The notes under the pieces are model-generated. The model was not told where the DNA came from. It did not search any database and saw only the letters and a program-made list of their open reading frames with translations. From Armatimonadota bacterium (GTDB taxonomy: Bacteria > Armatimonadota > Fimbriimonadia > Fimbriimonadales > Fimbriimonadaceae), in assembly GCA_018268315.1 (NCBI GenBank), contig JAFDWU010000001.1, positions 163,280-227,279 on the forward strand: a stretch of 64,000 bases of DNA, in the 5' to 3' direction. Shown here in pieces: positions 33,883-42,783 of this stretch. Both the position numbers and the translations under genes were made by a program. Position 1 is the stretch's first letter; each line of letters opens with the position of its first letter.

Positions 33883-34635
33883 TCAAGTATTTTGTAACGA
33901 CGGAGAAACATATTCGAGCCAAGCCCTTGCGATTCCGAAAATGATCTCCTTCGACTCGGCGACAGACATGCCAGGGTTTCCGCTCGGAATCTTGTCGATG
34001 TTCGCATGGCGTGCCTCATCACCAGCCAGATAGAAGTTATTAGCAGTCTCAGCAAAGCGGCGCAAGTCGGACACGGACGATAAATTACGCTCCGTAACCC
34101 ACTTGTGGAATGCTTCGACAGTTGCGAACCCACCGCAAATTAACTCATAAATCTTGTACAGCGATGCGTAGTTCTGGCTTTCTTGGCTCAAGTATTCCAA
34201 GAGCTTATGGATGCGCACGTCTTGAGAAGCTGCTCTCATGATCGCTCGTGATGCATGCACGGGTTCAAGAATCTCCTGTCCATCTGCCCCAATGACCGTC
34301 GCCTTAAGGAAAACTTGAACTCCCATTCTCGCTCTAATTTGGCCGAACACAGTCGAGCTCAAATGGCCGTCGACATGCTTCATTCGGACGGAACAAAGGC
34401 CAATCGGTCCCGCATTACAATACAGTGCCGCTACACCGTTCAAAAGAACGAGAAGCTCTCTTGCAGTCTCATACACCTCTCCGGAATCGCGGCAGTCTTG
34501 GAACTCCTTTGCTTGCAAGAACCAATCACCTGATTCATTTTTGAGAAGCAATTCTTGATCAGAAAACATGCCTTGGAGGCATTGCAACGTCAAGCTGTCG
34601 CCAGTCAGTTTGGCGAGCCAAGTAGAATCTGTCAT
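33883..34635 (-). CDS. uncharacterised island protein
   Basis: 250 residues, mostly helical, with no signal peptide or membrane segment. The C-terminal part contains FAETANNFYLAGDEARHA and GIARAWLEYV. The N-terminal part is mixed alpha/beta. I recognise no family, though the C-terminal helix pair is reminiscent of small defence-associated domains. It is the first gene of a two-gene unit with the HEAAH protein and lies about 300 bases from tRNA-fMet. Confidence 0.5.
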   Translation of the reverse strand: MTDSTWLAKLTGDSLTLQCLQGMFSDQELLLKNESGDWFLQAKEFQDCRDSGEVYETARELLVLLNGVAALYCNAGPIGLCSVRMKHVDGHLSSTVFGQIRARMGVQVFLKATVIGADGQEILEPVHASRAIMRAASQDVRIHKLLEYLSQESQNYASLYKIYELICGGFATVEAFHKWVTERNLSSVSDLRRFAETANNFYLAGDEARHANIDKIPSGNPGMSVAESKEIIFGIARAWLEYVSPSLQNT

Positions 34636-34940
34636 TCAACAAATTGTAGAGCATCTCACGAGGTCGAGATTGCCCCGCTTGAGCTCAAGCTCATCGGATA
34701 CGGAGGCACCATCATCAGCGGTCTTCTCCACACTTGGTCCATGCCCTGCGGCTTAGGGCTGAACTCGGCCACTAGGAGGCCGGGAGAATAACTGGCTCTC
34801 GCATGGAACGCAATCTGGGTTCCGTCGAGCTTGAAACAGACTCATTCAAAATCTCAAAAATCCGTTTTCCGGCAATAAAGTAAACTTTTTGCCCTAATAA
34901 GGTCTTGTTACCCATGTGTCCGTTACGGACAAGTAAAACT
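34636..34940. other. spacer between island and initiator tRNA
   Basis: No gene seen. The region is AT-rich near 34840-34900 (possible promoter or regulatory sequence), and its right end carries the hairpin element at 34905-34940. Confidence 0.5.
34905..34940. repeat. tRNA-adjacent hairpin element, copy 2
   Basis: TTGTTACCCATGTGTCCG-TTA-CGGACAAG forms a 6-bp stem (TGTCCG/CGGACA) immediately 3' of tRNA-fMet. It matches the element 3' of tRNA-Thr at 490-526 in the TTGTTACCC, TGTGTCCG and GGACAA blocks, with differences in the loop. The shared position suggests a common origin or function. Confidence 0.6.
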
Positions 34941-35017
<77 letters not shown>

Positions 35018-35043
35018 ACGCTTAGGAATGGAATGATACCAGC

Positions 35044-37746
35044 CTATGCCTTCCGTTTGCCGGACTTCTTGGCTTTAGACCCACCGGCCGTCTTTCCGCT
35101 CCCGCGAAAAGTCGTTTTCTTCTTAAATCGACCGCGTGGCGCGCTTGGCCCGGCTTCCATCTTCGCCCGGATCAGCGCCTCCGCTTCCTCGGCGGTGATG
35201 GTGGCGGGGTCCTTGCCCTTGGGCAGGGTGGCGTTGGTGGCGCCATCCGTCACGTAGGGGCCGTAGCGCCCGGCAAGCACGCGCATGGGGCCGGCAAGGC
35301 CATCGACGGCCGCAAACTCTTGGATCGGACCCGCCGCCTGACGGGCAACCTTCCCCGCCTTCGGCGTTGCGAGCACCGCCAGCGCTTCATCCAACGACAT
35401 GGTTAGGCCCGTGCGCCAATCTTCCAGCGTGCGCCGCTCCTCGCCGCTTTCCACATAAGCGCCGAACTTGCCCATTTTGTAAAGCACCTCCGCGCCGGTA
35501 TCCGGGTGCTTCCCGATTTTGCGCGGCAGATTGCATAGAAAGTCTAAGTCTTCCTGCGTAAGGTTGCGCGGATCGATACCTGGCGGGACGGAAATCCAGC
35601 GCGGCTTATCCTTGCGGTCGATCTCTTCCTGAGTTCGCTCCGCCTCAAGATAGTAACCCTGGCGGAAGCGCAGCAGCAACCGGCGGCCGGTTACCGGATC
35701 GATGCCGACGGACTCGGCGGCAGCGCCCTTGGCGCTAAGCAGCTCTTGGGCTTTCTCTAGGTTCAGGTCGGCAGGGGCAAGATCATCGGGCAGGTTCGCA
35801 AATTTGCGGTCCGTACCCTCGCCCACCTGGAGGAAAGCGCCGCCATCCTTGCTGTTTCGCACGAGGATTGGCTGCTGGGTCTCGGGGTGAATTCCAAGCA
35901 CGAACGCGGGATAGGGAATCTCTTTTCGCCGACCCTCGACCGCTTTATGCAAGCCGATGCGTCCATCCGATCCGAGGAAGAATTCCTGCAAATACTTGCG
36001 CGAATCCATCGAGCCATCGGCGATATCGTCCAGCGCCTCATCCATCTTGGAGGTGAAGCTGAGCTCCATGAACTCTTGGAAATTCTTCTCCAGCACTTCC
36101 ATGGTGAGGTAGGCCTTCCAGGTTGGAATGAGCTGCTTCTTTTCCAGCCGAACGTAGCCGCGATCTTGGATGGTGCTGATGATGGTGGCGTAAGTGGAAG
36201 GGCGGCCAATTCCCTGCTCTTCCAGCTTGCGGATGAGGGTGGCTTCCGTGTAGCGGGCGGGCGGCTTGGTTTGGTGACCCTGCTCGCCGAGCTTCTTAAG
36301 GTCGACCTCTTGGCCCTTCGCCAGCTTGGGCAGCACCCGCTCATCGTCATCCTCCGGCTCATCGTCCACGTCCTCGCGATAGATGCGCAGGAAGCCATCA
36401 AACAGGATCTGCTTGCCGGAGGCAAAGAAGGTGTAAGTCGTGCCCGCGGCGGTCGTAGAGACGTCGGCTTCGGTTCGCAGAACGGTCGCCGGTTTCATCT
36501 GGCTTGCCAGCGTTCTCTTATAGATTAAATCGTAAATCTTTAACTGATCCGCGTTCAGGAAGCGCGAAATATCGGACGGCTTGCGGTGGATATCTGTGGG
36601 GCGGATGGCTTCGTGCGCCTCCTGCGCATTACGGACCTTGCTGGTGTACTTCGCGGGCTTATCGGGCAGGCAGTCGGGATATTCCTTCTGGATATGGTGG
36701 CGAATGGATGCCACCGCCTCGTTGCTGAGGTTCAGGCTGTCGGTTCGCATGTAGGTGATGAGACCGACGGTTTCGCCGCCAATCGCAACGCCTTCATAAA
36801 GGCTTTGCGCGATGCGCATGGTGCGGTCAGCGCCAAAGCCGAACTTGCGGTTCGCCTCTTGCTGGAGCGTGGTGGTCATGAACGGCGCGGCGGGCCGCTC
36901 GGTTCCTTCTTTGGCTTCCAGGCGCGTAACGTTGTACGGCTTGGCGCCCTGCAATATGAGGACCAGCGCCTTGGCGTCGGCCTCGCTGAGCACGAGCACG
37001 TCCGCCTTCGGGCGAAGCTGGCCGGTGGTGTCTTCAAAATCTTTGCCCTGGGCCAGACGCTTATCGCCGATTGCGCGCAGGATGGCGGAGAACGGCTTCT
37101 TCTCGGCCTCAAATGCGGCTTTCAGGTCCCAGTATCCGGCGGCGACGAACCTGCGCCTGTCCTCTTCCCTATCCACAACCAGCTTCACGGCGGGGCTTTG
37201 CACGCGCCCGGCGCTTAGGTTCTTGGTAACCCGCGACCAGAGCACGGGCGAGAGGGTGTAGCCATAAAGGCGATCGAGGATGCGGCGGGTTTCCTGCGCC
37301 TCCACCAGCTTTTCGTCAAGCGGGCGCGGGTTCTGCATTGCCCGCAGGATCGCGTCCTTGGTGATTTCGTGGAAGGCGATGCGCTGCACGGTTACGCCCT
37401 TCGGCGGCTTAAGAACTTGGAGCAGGTGCCACGAGATGCTTTCGCCCTCGCGGTCTTCATCCGTTGCGAGCACGAGGGTGTCTTTGCCCTTCAGCGCGGC
37501 GCGGAGCTTTGAGACTTGGGCGGCCTTTTCGCGGGGAACTTCGTAGAACGGCTCGAACCCGGCATCGACGTCCACGGCGTAATCGGCCCACCACTTCTTG
37601 CGAAGCGGCTCTGGCAGCGATTTCGCGTTGCCTAGAAGGTCTCGGATATGGCCGATGCTGGCAAGCACCTCATAATCCGAGCCGAGGTAGCCGCCGATGG
37701 TTTTCGCCTTAGCGGGGGATTCAACAATAACTAGTTTTGTGGCCAT
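35044..37746 (-). CDS. topA: DNA topoisomerase I
   Basis: 900 residues. The N-terminal TOPRIM domain (KLVIVESPAKAKTIGGYLG and ATDEDREGE) is followed by the type IA core with catalytic Tyr in GLITYMRTDSL. C-terminal TOPRIM-C repeats (GRYGPYVTDG...ATLPKG) and a Lys-rich tail complete it; the classical zinc fingers are absent. It relaxes negative supercoils. The tail is basic and Gly/Ser-rich (RGSGKTAGGSKAKKSGKRKA). It diverges from the transglutaminase gene. Confidence 0.95.
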   Translation of the reverse strand: MATKLVIVESPAKAKTIGGYLGSDYEVLASIGHIRDLLGNAKSLPEPLRKKWWADYAVDVDAGFEPFYEVPREKAAQVSKLRAALKGKDTLVLATDEDREGESISWHLLQVLKPPKGVTVQRIAFHEITKDAILRAMQNPRPLDEKLVEAQETRRILDRLYGYTLSPVLWSRVTKNLSAGRVQSPAVKLVVDREEDRRRFVAAGYWDLKAAFEAEKKPFSAILRAIGDKRLAQGKDFEDTTGQLRPKADVLVLSEADAKALVLILQGAKPYNVTRLEAKEGTERPAAPFMTTTLQQEANRKFGFGADRTMRIAQSLYEGVAIGGETVGLITYMRTDSLNLSNEAVASIRHHIQKEYPDCLPDKPAKYTSKVRNAQEAHEAIRPTDIHRKPSDISRFLNADQLKIYDLIYKRTLASQMKPATVLRTEADVSTTAAGTTYTFFASGKQILFDGFLRIYREDVDDEPEDDDERVLPKLAKGQEVDLKKLGEQGHQTKPPARYTEATLIRKLEEQGIGRPSTYATIISTIQDRGYVRLEKKQLIPTWKAYLTMEVLEKNFQEFMELSFTSKMDEALDDIADGSMDSRKYLQEFFLGSDGRIGLHKAVEGRRKEIPYPAFVLGIHPETQQPILVRNSKDGGAFLQVGEGTDRKFANLPDDLAPADLNLEKAQELLSAKGAAAESVGIDPVTGRRLLLRFRQGYYLEAERTQEEIDRKDKPRWISVPPGIDPRNLTQEDLDFLCNLPRKIGKHPDTGAEVLYKMGKFGAYVESGEERRTLEDWRTGLTMSLDEALAVLATPKAGKVARQAAGPIQEFAAVDGLAGPMRVLAGRYGPYVTDGATNATLPKGKDPATITAEEAEALIRAKMEAGPSAPRGRFKKKTTFRGSGKTAGGSKAKKSGKRKA

Positions 37747-37910
37747 ATTAAAAGCAATGAATCGACATTAGTAACGGCACGTTGTATTTTCCAGGGCCAA
37801 ACGTCCCACAAAATAGGTTAAAATTCAGTCTAACCCGATAGGATGGAGACGCAGTAAAGCGCGAATTCGTCTTCATTTTTGGGTTTCCTCGACTTCTACT
37901 CTATTTAGCT

Positions 37911-39308
37911 ATGAAACGGTTTGCCGCCACCATTATCACTGCCCTGCTACTCCAATTTGGCGTTGCCGACCAGCATTTTGCCATTTTACTGGCGGGCCAG
38001 CGCATGGGCTCGGTGATTTATCGCGAGGCGACGAAGCCGTACCTTGGAAAGACGGCAAAGTGGACCCAGAATATCACAGCCATTAACAGTCAGCTTTTGG
38101 GGCAGGCCGTTCAGATGCATATTGTGGAGACTTCCTGGACGAAACCGACCGGGGAGCCGCTACGAATGCAGTACACGATGGAGAGCGGCGGGCGCACCAC
38201 CAGCATGGACGCCGTGTTTGGCGCCAAGACCGCCACCCTTGAGCTTTTGGATAACGGCAACCGCTCACGCCGGACGCTTGCGATTCCGAAGGACGCGCCG
38301 GTGGTGGATGACGCGATGATGGCCAGCCTGAGCTCGCCGGGCAAATCCACCGCCTACTACATTCTTGACCCCACCGTGAACGACTTCGTGAAGAACAGCG
38401 CGAAGACGATTGGCCAGCGCAAGTTCGATCTATTTGGGAAGTCGTACACAGCGACGGCGGTGGAGATTACCGATCCGCGAGCAGTGACGACGATTTACGT
38501 GTCCGCAAAAGGAGATTTCATTAAGGCGGATGCGCCGATGGGCATGGAGATTGTGCCCGAAGGGCTTTACGTGGCGAGTTCTCGCCACGACTTGCCAGCG
38601 ACGCTGGACCTTGCGGACGCCACCAGCGTGCCGACCGACAAGCCGATTAACGACACGGTTCCGATTCAGGAGCTTGATCTGCGCTTTACCGGCGCCAACT
38701 TTGGCCGCGCGCCAAGCGATGGTTTCCAGACGGTTACGCAATCGGGCGAGCGGACTTGGATGGTCTCTATCCACCCTCCCCAGAACGAAGGCGTAGCAAG
38801 CAAAACGATTGCTGAAGCCGCCGCCGCCGAACCGACTTGGACCAAGCCTGATTTGCACGTGCCGAGCGACGACGACCACATGAAGATGCTTGCGCAGCGG
38901 ATTGTGGGCGAGAAGACGAGCGCGCTGGATGCCTCGCTTGCGATTCGAAAGTATGTGTTCCAGCAGATGCGCCCGAACGCGGGCATTGGCGTACTGCGCG
39001 ATGCCCGAGAGGTGTTGAAGACCCGGGAAGGAGTCTGCAGGGATTACGCGATTCTGATGGCGACGCTTACCCGGGCGGCGGGAATACCAACGAAATTGGC
39101 GTCTGGGCTCGTCTACTTCAACGAGCGGTTTTACTATCACGCTTGGGTGGAAGTTTTCGACGGAAATCGGTGGATCGGGCTTGATTCAACTGTTCCGCAA
39201 GAACAGATCTCCGCAACTCACGTCAAACTAAGATGTGGAACGGTGGGGGACGCCGTTATGTTTCAGGTACTAGACGGGGCCAAAGCTGAAGTACTGAGGG
39301 TGAAATGA
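37911..39308 (+). CDS. exported transglutaminase-like peptidase
   Basis: 465 residues with a signal peptide (MKRFAATIITALLLQFGVA). The transglutaminase core is near the C-terminus: Cys376 in REGVCRDYA, His410 in FYYHAWVEVF and Asp425 in WIGLDSTV. The N-terminal half is a beta-rich domain of unknown kind. Such proteins usually act as proteases or crosslinkers in the envelope; the substrate is unknown. Its stop overlaps the PIN-TRAM start by 4 bases. Confidence 0.85.
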   Translation: MKRFAATIITALLLQFGVADQHFAILLAGQRMGSVIYREATKPYLGKTAKWTQNITAINSQLLGQAVQMHIVETSWTKPTGEPLRMQYTMESGGRTTSMDAVFGAKTATLELLDNGNRSRRTLAIPKDAPVVDDAMMASLSSPGKSTAYYILDPTVNDFVKNSAKTIGQRKFDLFGKSYTATAVEITDPRAVTTIYVSAKGDFIKADAPMGMEIVPEGLYVASSRHDLPATLDLADATSVPTDKPINDTVPIQELDLRFTGANFGRAPSDGFQTVTQSGERTWMVSIHPPQNEGVASKTIAEAAAAEPTWTKPDLHVPSDDDHMKMLAQRIVGEKTSALDASLAIRKYVFQQMRPNAGIGVLRDAREVLKTREGVCRDYAILMATLTRAAGIPTKLASGLVYFNERFYYHAWVEVFDGNRWIGLDSTVPQEQISATHVKLRCGTVGDAVMFQVLDGAKAEVLRVK

Positions 39309-40462
39309 GTCGACAAAGACCGGTAAAGATTCGAAGACCGCAAACCAGAACCGCCTTTTGGGTGCATCAAATTCTGGTAGTCGGCTCTACGGTTGTCGGC
39401 GCGTGGGCGGCATGGTCATCGTCCCTTGCAATCCTCCACGTAATCTATGATTTCGTCGTTGACCGGCTGAAGATTGGAGACCCCACTGCCGGCTTCAACG
39501 GCGCGAACGCTTTAAGCAAGTCCGCCATAGTGCTGCTGGGCGCAATGTTTGGCGCCTACGCGATGAACCTGGTAATTGACCGGTTCGACCGCTTCCTCGA
39601 TCGCTGGGACAAGATGGAGGTTGGCGAGCGCGTCACCATCGTGCTTGGAAGCTTCGCGGGAATTGTCGAGGCGCTGCCGGTCTACGTTCTTCTGAAATCG
39701 CTGGACATCAGCAATTTCGACGCCGCGGTGGCGTTCATGCTGATGATCTTCGGGTTCGCCGTGCTTTCGGTTTACGTACTGCGCTCGCTGGACGATATGC
39801 TGCCGTGGCAGCGCCGACGTCCGGGCCGCAAGAGCGGGATCAAGATTCTGGACACCAACCTGTTCATCGATGGGCGCATCTCGGAAGTCGCCAAATACGG
39901 CTTCCTTGAGGGACAGCTTTACGTGCCGCAGTTCGTGCTGGACGAGCTGCAGTACCTGGCCGACAGCCACGACACGATGAAGCGGCAGCGCGGGCGACGC
40001 GGGCTGGAAGTGCTTAAGCAGCTTAAGGCGGAGCTTCCGGTGGAGGTGGCAACCTATGACCGCCATGCGCCCGATAAGAGTGAACCAGTCGACAGCCGCC
40101 TGGTGCGGCTGGCGCAGGCGCTTGGCGCGGACATCGTCACTAACGATTTCAACCTGAACCGGGTTGCGCGATTGCAGGATGTGCGGGTTTTGAACATCAA
40201 CGACCTTGCGCTGGCGCTGAGAACGAACATCATGCCGCAGGAGGCGCTGAGCCTGCTGATTAGCCGCGAGGGCAACCAGGCCGGGCAGGGCGTGGGCTAC
40301 CTGGAAGACGGCACCATGGTGGTGGTCGATGGCGGTAAGCCGCACATGGGCGAGATGGTGGATGTGATGGTGACGCAGGTTATCCAGACCGAGCGCGGCA
40401 AGATGGTCTTCGCCGAGATTGAAGAGGGCCAGAAGAAGACCACCGGGCGGCGGGTCCACTAG
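39305..40462 (+). CDS. PIN-TRAM membrane protein (YacL-type)
   Basis: 385 residues. Four or so hydrophobic segments (about 20-55, 72-92, 110-130, 141-163) precede a PIN nuclease domain with acidic ILDTNLFIDGR (Asp183, Asp189) and DIVTNDFNLNRVA, then a TRAM domain (about 315-375) of beta strands. The PIN fold cuts RNA in many homologs; YacL-type proteins are widespread but their substrate is unknown. It overlaps the transglutaminase gene by 4 bases and precedes ispD by 6 bases. Confidence 0.9.
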   Translation: MSRQRPVKIRRPQTRTAFWVHQILVVGSTVVGAWAAWSSSLAILHVIYDFVVDRLKIGDPTAGFNGANALSKSAIVLLGAMFGAYAMNLVIDRFDRFLDRWDKMEVGERVTIVLGSFAGIVEALPVYVLLKSLDISNFDAAVAFMLMIFGFAVLSVYVLRSLDDMLPWQRRRPGRKSGIKILDTNLFIDGRISEVAKYGFLEGQLYVPQFVLDELQYLADSHDTMKRQRGRRGLEVLKQLKAELPVEVATYDRHAPDKSEPVDSRLVRLAQALGADIVTNDFNLNRVARLQDVRVLNINDLALALRTNIMPQEALSLLISREGNQAGQGVGYLEDGTMVVVDGGKPHMGEMVDVMVTQVIQTERGKMVFAEIEEGQKKTTGRRVH

Positions 40463-40468
40463 CCTTCC

Positions 40469-41116
40469 GTGTTTGCCGCAGTCATCCTCGCCGCCGGGAG
40501 CGGATCGCGAGCGGGATTCGATAAGTGCTTCGAGCAACTTGGCGATAAGCCGGTTTGGCGCTGGTCTTACGACTTCTTTTCCTGGCTTGGTTACGACACG
40601 GTGGTGGTGACCTCCTCTGAGCGGCTTAAGCTGGTAACTGAGGCGGGCGCGCGAGGTATTCCAGGAGGCGAGACGCGGCAGCAAAGCTGCCGTCAGGGCG
40701 CGCTTGCAGTCGGCTCTGAGTACGTGATCATTCACGACGCCGCGCGGCCGTTTCTGACCGCTGAGGTTTTGGACCGGGTGAAAGAGGCGGCGGTGCGAGT
40801 GGGGGCGGCGGCGGCTTCCCTGCCGATGACGGACACCGTTCGCATGAGCGACGAGGGCGGTTGGCGGTTGCTTGACCGCTCGGTTTTGCGCACGATGCAG
40901 ACGCCGCAGATTATTCGGCGAGACTGGCTGCTGGAGGCTCACTCGCACTTTGCGGATGAGAGCCTGACCGACGATATTGAGCTTGTTGCGCGGATGGGGC
41001 GGCCCATCGAGCTGGTGGACGGAAGCCCATCAAACTTCAAGATCACCTACGCGGAGGACTTCGAGACGGCCCGGAAGGTGGTAAACATGCCTCCGTGGAA
41101 TTCCGAGTTGGCCTAG
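40469..41116 (+). CDS. ispD: 2-C-methyl-D-erythritol 4-phosphate cytidylyltransferase
   Basis: 215 residues from GTG. The nucleotide motif AAVILAAGSGSRAGFDKCFEQLG matches the IspD GxGxR...K form, with HDAARPFL and the TDTV strand further on. It makes CDP-methylerythritol in the non-mevalonate isoprenoid pathway. The C-terminal 22 bases overlap the start of ispF, as is common for the pair. Confidence 0.93.
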   Translation: MFAAVILAAGSGSRAGFDKCFEQLGDKPVWRWSYDFFSWLGYDTVVVTSSERLKLVTEAGARGIPGGETRQQSCRQGALAVGSEYVIIHDAARPFLTAEVLDRVKEAAVRVGAAAASLPMTDTVRMSDEGGWRLLDRSVLRTMQTPQIIRRDWLLEAHSHFADESLTDDIELVARMGRPIELVDGSPSNFKITYAEDFETARKVVNMPPWNSELA

Positions 41117-41583
41117 GCTACGACATCCACCCGTTTTCCGAATCTCCTGACCGGGAGCTTTGGCTGGGGGGCATTCGGTTTCCGGATGCGCGCCCGCTGG
41201 CGGGTCATTCCGACGCGGACGTGATTCTGCACGCGGTGGTGGATGCTCTGCTTGGTGCGGCGGGGCAAGGGGACATTGGCCAGCACTTTCCGAACACGGA
41301 CGCGCGGTGGAAGGACGCCAGCAGCAGCGCGTTCCTCACCCACGCTGTGCAGCTCATTTCCCGCCTGGGTTGGCGGGTGATGAACATCGATATCGCGGTG
41401 GTGGCGGAGGAGCCGAAGGTGATGCCGCGCGCTCAGGAGATGCGGGAGAAGATCGCGGAGATTGCGGCGATCACCGCGGATCGGGTGAATTTGAAGGCGA
41501 CGACGAACGAGAAGCTGGGCGCGATTGGTCGGGGCGAAGGCATCGCGTGCTTCGCCACGGCGTTACTTCAGAAGTCGTCGTAG
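41095..41583 (+). CDS. ispF: 2-C-methyl-D-erythritol 2,4-cyclodiphosphate synthase
   Basis: 162 residues. Start GTG at 41095 inside ispD. Metal ligands Asp10 and His12 (GYDIHPF) and the GHSDADVILHAVVDALLGA helix are intact, as is the C-terminal ATTNEKLGAIGRGEGI trimer segment. It closes the ring in the non-mevalonate isoprenoid pathway. Its last ten codons plus stop are repeated three more times downstream (42115, 42655, 43699), so this end is copy 1 of a repeat array. Confidence 0.93.
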   Translation: MEFRVGLGYDIHPFSESPDRELWLGGIRFPDARPLAGHSDADVILHAVVDALLGAAGQGDIGQHFPNTDARWKDASSSAFLTHAVQLISRLGWRVMNIDIAVVAEEPKVMPRAQEMREKIAEIAAITADRVNLKATTNEKLGAIGRGEGIACFATALLQKSS

Positions 41584-41589
41584 ACGTCT
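41549..41589 (+). repeat. ispF-end repeat, copy 1 (native ispF 3' end)
   Basis: Contains GACGGCGTTACTTCAGAAG-like core (here CCACGGCGTTACTTCAGAAG), then TCGTCGTAGACGTCT. It encodes the IspF C-terminus FATALLQKSS-stop. ACTTC-A-GAAGT is an 11-bp inverted repeat, and GTAGACGTCTAC-like bases follow the stop. Confidence 0.85.
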
Positions 41590-41607
41590 TAGGTTTGGGA
41601 CACACGA

Positions 41608-42102
41608 ATGGGCCAGATTAGAATGCGGCTTTCCCTCCTCATTATGGCGACGGCCATTGGCTGCCAAAAGAGTAGCCCTCCTGCCACGTTGCCAGTCGGT
41701 CTTGCGACCGTGAGTGGTGTGAGGCTGCGACTGATGAAATATGGAGCTGGGCTATGGATATTCTTTCAGAACAACGGGCGCCGAACGGTTATGCTAAAGC
41801 GCGAGGGGGATGCCTTTGGCAGGATAACCTTCTTCAGGAGAGACTCGGGAAACTGGAAGAGGGTTGAGGAAGTTGATCCGAATTTACGTTTGACAGACTT
41901 GATGGCGGAGCCAGATTCCAACTGGGTAACGCTCAAAACGCGCGATAAGACCATGTGGATGACAGTGCACAACTACACGGGAAACATCCAGCGCGGTGAT
42001 GACATCCGTGTAGATATGAAGCCAGCAATCTTGCCTCACGGTAAAGAAGGGATGGCTCAGTTTCCGCCTCACGAGGTTAGTTTCGAGTGTATTGTCGAAT
42101 AA
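41608..42102 (+). CDS. cassette gene A: small lipoprotein of unknown function
   Basis: 164 residues from ATG 41608; ATG 41623 gives a tidier lipoprotein signal (MRLSLLIMATAIGC). Cys19 counting from the first start is the lipobox Cys. The mature part is beta-rich and contains Asn/Arg-rich strands (LWIFFQNNGRRTVML). It begins 19 bases after the first ispF-end repeat. No family recognised, and its sequence is unrelated to the following cassettes. Confidence 0.65.
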   Translation: MGQIRMRLSLLIMATAIGCQKSSPPATLPVGLATVSGVRLRLMKYGAGLWIFFQNNGRRTVMLKREGDAFGRITFFRRDSGNWKRVEEVDPNLRLTDLMAEPDSNWVTLKTRDKTMWMTVHNYTGNIQRGDDIRVDMKPAILPHGKEGMAQFPPHEVSFECIVE

Positions 42103-42114
42103 CGGGGCGCAAAT

Positions 42115-42152
42115 GCTTCGCGACGCTGTTACTTCAGAAGTCGTAAACGTCT
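42115..42152 (+). repeat. ispF-end repeat, copy 2
   Basis: GCTTCGCGACGCTGTTACTTCAGAAGTCGTAAACGTCT, split here as GACGCTGTTACTTCAGAAG and TCGTAAACGTCTACACATTT (which runs on to 42160). Read in the ispF frame it gives FATLLLQKS-stop. The bases after the stop also match copy 4. Confidence 0.85.
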
Positions 42153-42163
42153 ACACATTTGCA

Positions 42164-42634
42164 ATGACTGCAATTGCCATTCTCGGGCTCTTGACGGCTG
42201 GGCACCGCGACACGGTGATCCCGATTGAGAAGTGCCTACGCCTTAAGTGCGACGTAATTCAAGACAGGGGCTACTTGAAGTCCTTCGTCATCAATGTGAA
42301 AAACATCTCAAAGCGCACTCTCGTCGCTGCTGATTTGTCGCATGCTGGGGGGCTTTGGATTGAAAAGGTGAGATACGATGATGGGATAGAGCGTAACTAC
42401 GGATTGAACCATCAACTCAAGCTCGGACCTGGGGAATCGATAAGCACGACAATCCTTGCGGGTGGCTTCAGTGACTTTAAGGGTAGTCATCAAACCGTCC
42501 ACTTTGAATACAGTCAGCCAGACGGATACCAAGTACTTGACCCGCACCACGTGAGGCTAAAGGGAAGTCTGATCTCTAAGAAATACAATCTCACCTATAG
42601 CTCGCAAGGTATCCGAGTGAGCACCGTAAAATGA
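42164..42634 (+). CDS. cassette gene B: small exported protein, paralog of cassette D
   Basis: 156 residues from ATG 42164, chosen because the paralog at 43745 cannot extend further upstream. A short hydrophobic N-terminus (MTAIAILGLLTAGHR) suggests a signal peptide. Shared features with the paralog: TVIPIEKCL, NISKRTLV, YGLNH, ES, FKGSH.TVHFEY, QPDGYQ.LDP, HVRLKG, ISKKY.LTY, GIRVSTVK. Beta-sandwich-like. Function unknown. Confidence 0.7.
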   Translation: MTAIAILGLLTAGHRDTVIPIEKCLRLKCDVIQDRGYLKSFVINVKNISKRTLVAADLSHAGGLWIEKVRYDDGIERNYGLNHQLKLGPGESISTTILAGGFSDFKGSHQTVHFEYSQPDGYQVLDPHHVRLKGSLISKKYNLTYSSQGIRVSTVK

Positions 42635-42654
42635 AAATTGCCACCATGTGGCAA

Positions 42655-42695
42655 GCTTCGCGACGGCGTTACTTCAGAAGCAGTCGTAGACGTCT
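42655..42695 (+). repeat. ispF-end repeat, copy 3
   Basis: GACGGCGTTACTTCAGAAG is identical to the core consensus, followed by CAGTCGTAGACGTCT. In the ispF frame it reads SFATALLQKQS-stop, with an in-frame extra Gln codon relative to copy 1. It lies 18 bases after cassette gene B. Confidence 0.85.
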
Positions 42696-42783
42696 GAACA
42701 TACATCGAGTGCGCGATGCAACCAGATTTAACAGGCACGATATTGGCCCGGCTCAGTTGCCCAAAGTGTATGAAGGGAGTTAG

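Noticed and set aside
39512-40948. Long minus-strand open frame (478 codons) over PIN-TRAM and ispD
   Set aside because: Antisense shadow: the plus strand encodes two recognised proteins with conserved motifs.
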